Assembly (NCBI GenBank): GCA_004000625.1
Contig: SAUS01000093.1
Span: 1 to 7,979 of the forward strand
DNA length: 7,979 nucleotides
Origin: Candidatus Cibiobacter qucibialis
GTDB lineage: Bacteria > Bacillota > Clostridia > Oscillospirales > Ruminococcaceae
Direction: 5' to 3'
Shown piece by piece: positions 7,022 to 7,979 of the stretch (positions are counted from its first letter, which is position 1; every line of letters begins with the position of its first letter). Below the pieces are notes generated by a model. That model ran no database searches. It was not told the DNA's origin and saw nothing but the letters and a program-made list of their open reading frames with translations. A program made the translations under genes and the position numbers.

Positions 7022-7858
7022 ATGGCAACCATTGGCATGCTGTATATTTGCACCGGCAAATACACCGTGTTCTGGCCGGAATTTTATGAAACTTTCAGCC
7101 GGAACTTTTTACCCGGCTGCAAAAAAGAATACTTTATCTTTACCGATGCACCGTCCATCGCTCACGAGGATGACCCCGCTGTGCACCGCATTGACCAGCC
7201 CGCCTATGACTGGCCGCTGAGCACCATGAAGCGCTTTGCGATTTTCCTAACCCAGGAAAAGGCGTTGGAACAGCTGGATTATCTCTTCTTTTTCAACGCC
7301 AACCTGACCTGCCGGGAGGTCATTACCCCGGAAGAATTTTTGCCCCGTCCGCAGCAGGGGGAACAGTTGCTGCTGGTCCAGCAGCCGGGGTTCTGGAACA
7401 AAAAGCCGATGTTTTACAGCTATGACCGCAACCCCAGATGTACGGCCTATATCCCGTACAACTGCGGGCGGGACTATGTTTCCGGCGGGCTGAACGGCGG
7501 TACCTCCGCGGCATTCCTGGCCATGTGCAAAGAGCTGGACCGCCGCACAGAGCAGGATATCCGCAACGGCGTGGTGCCCCTGTGGCATGACGAAAGCCAG
7601 CTGAACCGCTATGCCGCCGAACACCCCGGCAGCTACCGCCTGTTGCCCCCTGCTTACTGGTACCCGGAAGGCTGGCAGATGCCCTTTGAGCAAAAAATCA
7701 TTGTGCGCAATAAATCCCGCTACTTTGATGTGGCGGCGGTCAAACACCATTCTCAGCACACCCGCAGCTGGCTGCAATGCAAATGGGAAGCCTTTTGCGA
7801 AAACTACCTGCCGTATTTGCTGTGCGCAAGGGACAAACTGCTGCAAAAACACCTGTAA
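7022..7858 (+). CDS. GT6-family (ABO/alpha-1,3-galactosyltransferase type) glycosyltransferase
   Basis: The product has 278 residues. GT6 enzymes are retaining GT-A transferases that add Gal or GalNAc in alpha-1,3 linkage, often to fucosylated H-type acceptors. Markers in order are ICTGKYTVFWPEF near the N-terminus with YFIFTD, then FFFNANL with N92-A93-N94, SGGLNGG (154-160), WHDESQLN (188-195, E191 as catalytic residue candidate) and LPPAYWYPE (208-216). NAN replaces the metal-binding DVD of animal ABO enzymes, as known for metal-independent bacterial GT6 proteins. Gly156 aligns by eye with human ABO residue 268, which is Gly in the A enzyme and Ala in the B enzyme. This hints at GalNAc use but does not prove it. 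A basic, aromatic tail of about 40 residues follows the core and may contact the membrane. The gene ends 5 nt before the right repeat arm. Confidence 0.92.
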   Translation: MATIGMLYICTGKYTVFWPEFYETFSRNFLPGCKKEYFIFTDAPSIAHEDDPAVHRIDQPAYDWPLSTMKRFAIFLTQEKALEQLDYLFFFNANLTCREVITPEEFLPRPQQGEQLLLVQQPGFWNKKPMFYSYDRNPRCTAYIPYNCGRDYVSGGLNGGTSAAFLAMCKELDRRTEQDIRNGVVPLWHDESQLNRYAAEHPGSYRLLPPAYWYPEGWQMPFEQKIIVRNKSRYFDVAAVKHHSQHTRSWLQCKWEAFCENYLPYLLCARDKLLQKHL

Positions 7859-7868
7859 CCTAATTAGG
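7859..7868 (+). repeat. Perfect 10-bp palindrome at the right repeat boundary
   Basis: CCTAATTAGG is its own reverse complement and straddles the inner edge of the right repeat arm, starting immediately after the GT6 stop codon. The left boundary has no equivalent palindrome (CCCTAAAAAT). It could be a junction scar or chance. Confidence 0.5.
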
Positions 7869-7970
7869 GCAACACCGCACAATTCCCGCCTTACGGCTTA
7901 AGCACCGCTCCGGCGGCTGCGGCACGGCATCTGCGTTGCCAAAATGCTCGATAATGTCGGGTTGCGGTAC
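7864..7970 (-). repeat. Right arm of long perfect inverted repeat
   Basis: This arm is the exact reverse complement of 1-107. It begins 5 nt after the GT6 stop codon at 7858. Beyond 7970 nine further bases are visible but cannot be compared, because the left arm reaches the window edge. The read-out hairpins are the mirror of those in the left arm. With no T-run it is not an obvious intrinsic terminator, although its stems would be present at the 3' end of an operon transcript. On the minus strand a frame is open from ATG 7976 to TAG 7860 (38 codons), mirroring the open frame of the left arm. It is not recognised as a gene. Confidence 0.97.
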
Positions 7971-7979
7971 CCGCATCGT

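Noticed and set aside
7859..7920. Right repeat arm as an intrinsic terminator of the operon
   Set aside because: It can form short stems but has no following T-run, and the identical sequence occurs at the operon's 5' side.
7936..7955. TTGCCA plus GATAAT in the right repeat arm as an outward promoter
   Set aside because: The two boxes are only 8 bp apart, and no -35 is present at normal spacing to GATAAT.
1..7979. CRISPR arrays, tRNA, rRNA or attachment sites
   Set aside because: No regularly spaced short repeats, cloverleaf-like sequence with a CCA/TPsiC arm, or rRNA-like sequence was seen. The only long repeat is the single inverted pair.

Overview
The window is one compact, co-directional (+) glycan-assembly operon of seven genes, enclosed by a perfect inverted repeat of at least 107 bp (1-107 against 7864-7970). 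The sequence is GC-rich with GC-rich third codon positions and good Shine-Dalgarno sites. Its intergenic spacer carries GTAGGG-type short hairpins. Together these suggest a gut Oscillospiraceae/Ruminococcaceae-type Firmicute (Faecalibacterium, Gemmiger or Subdoligranulum-like). This assignment is an inference from style, not from a marker gene.

Layout: left repeat arm (1-107), a 24-nt leader, GT4 glycosyltransferase (132-1262), uncharacterised possibly GT-D-like protein starting at a GTG (1255-2166), second GT4 glycosyltransferase (2238-3350), GT11 alpha-1,2-fucosyltransferase-like protein (3347-4291), GT2 glycosyltransferase (4306-5328), a 155-nt spacer with two similar GTAGGG-headed hairpins (5329-5483), Wzx/PST-type flippase starting at a TTG (5484-7007), GT6 ABO-type glycosyltransferase (7022-7858), then after 5 nt the right repeat arm (7864-7970).

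How the genes work together (inference from families): the GT4, GT2 and possibly GT-D-like enzymes would build an oligosaccharide on a lipid carrier at the inner face of the membrane. The GT11 enzyme would add alpha-1,2-fucose (an H-type end), the GT6 enzyme would add alpha-1,3-Gal or GalNAc (a B- or A-type end), and the flippase would export the unit. The pairing of GT11 with GT6 is the enzymatic logic of histo-blood-group A/B antigen synthesis, so the operon may make a host-mimicking surface glycan. No initiating phosphoglycosyltransferase, polymerase or ligase is present. The cassette must therefore depend on genes elsewhere.

The most unusual structural feature is the long perfect inverted repeat that fits the operon closely: 24 nt before the first start codon and 5 nt after the last stop codon. 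It could be two copies of a dispersed element bracketing a mobile cassette, a substrate for inversion (phase variation) by homologous recombination, or both. No recombinase or transposase gene is visible, and the outer limits of the repeats lie at or beyond the window edges.
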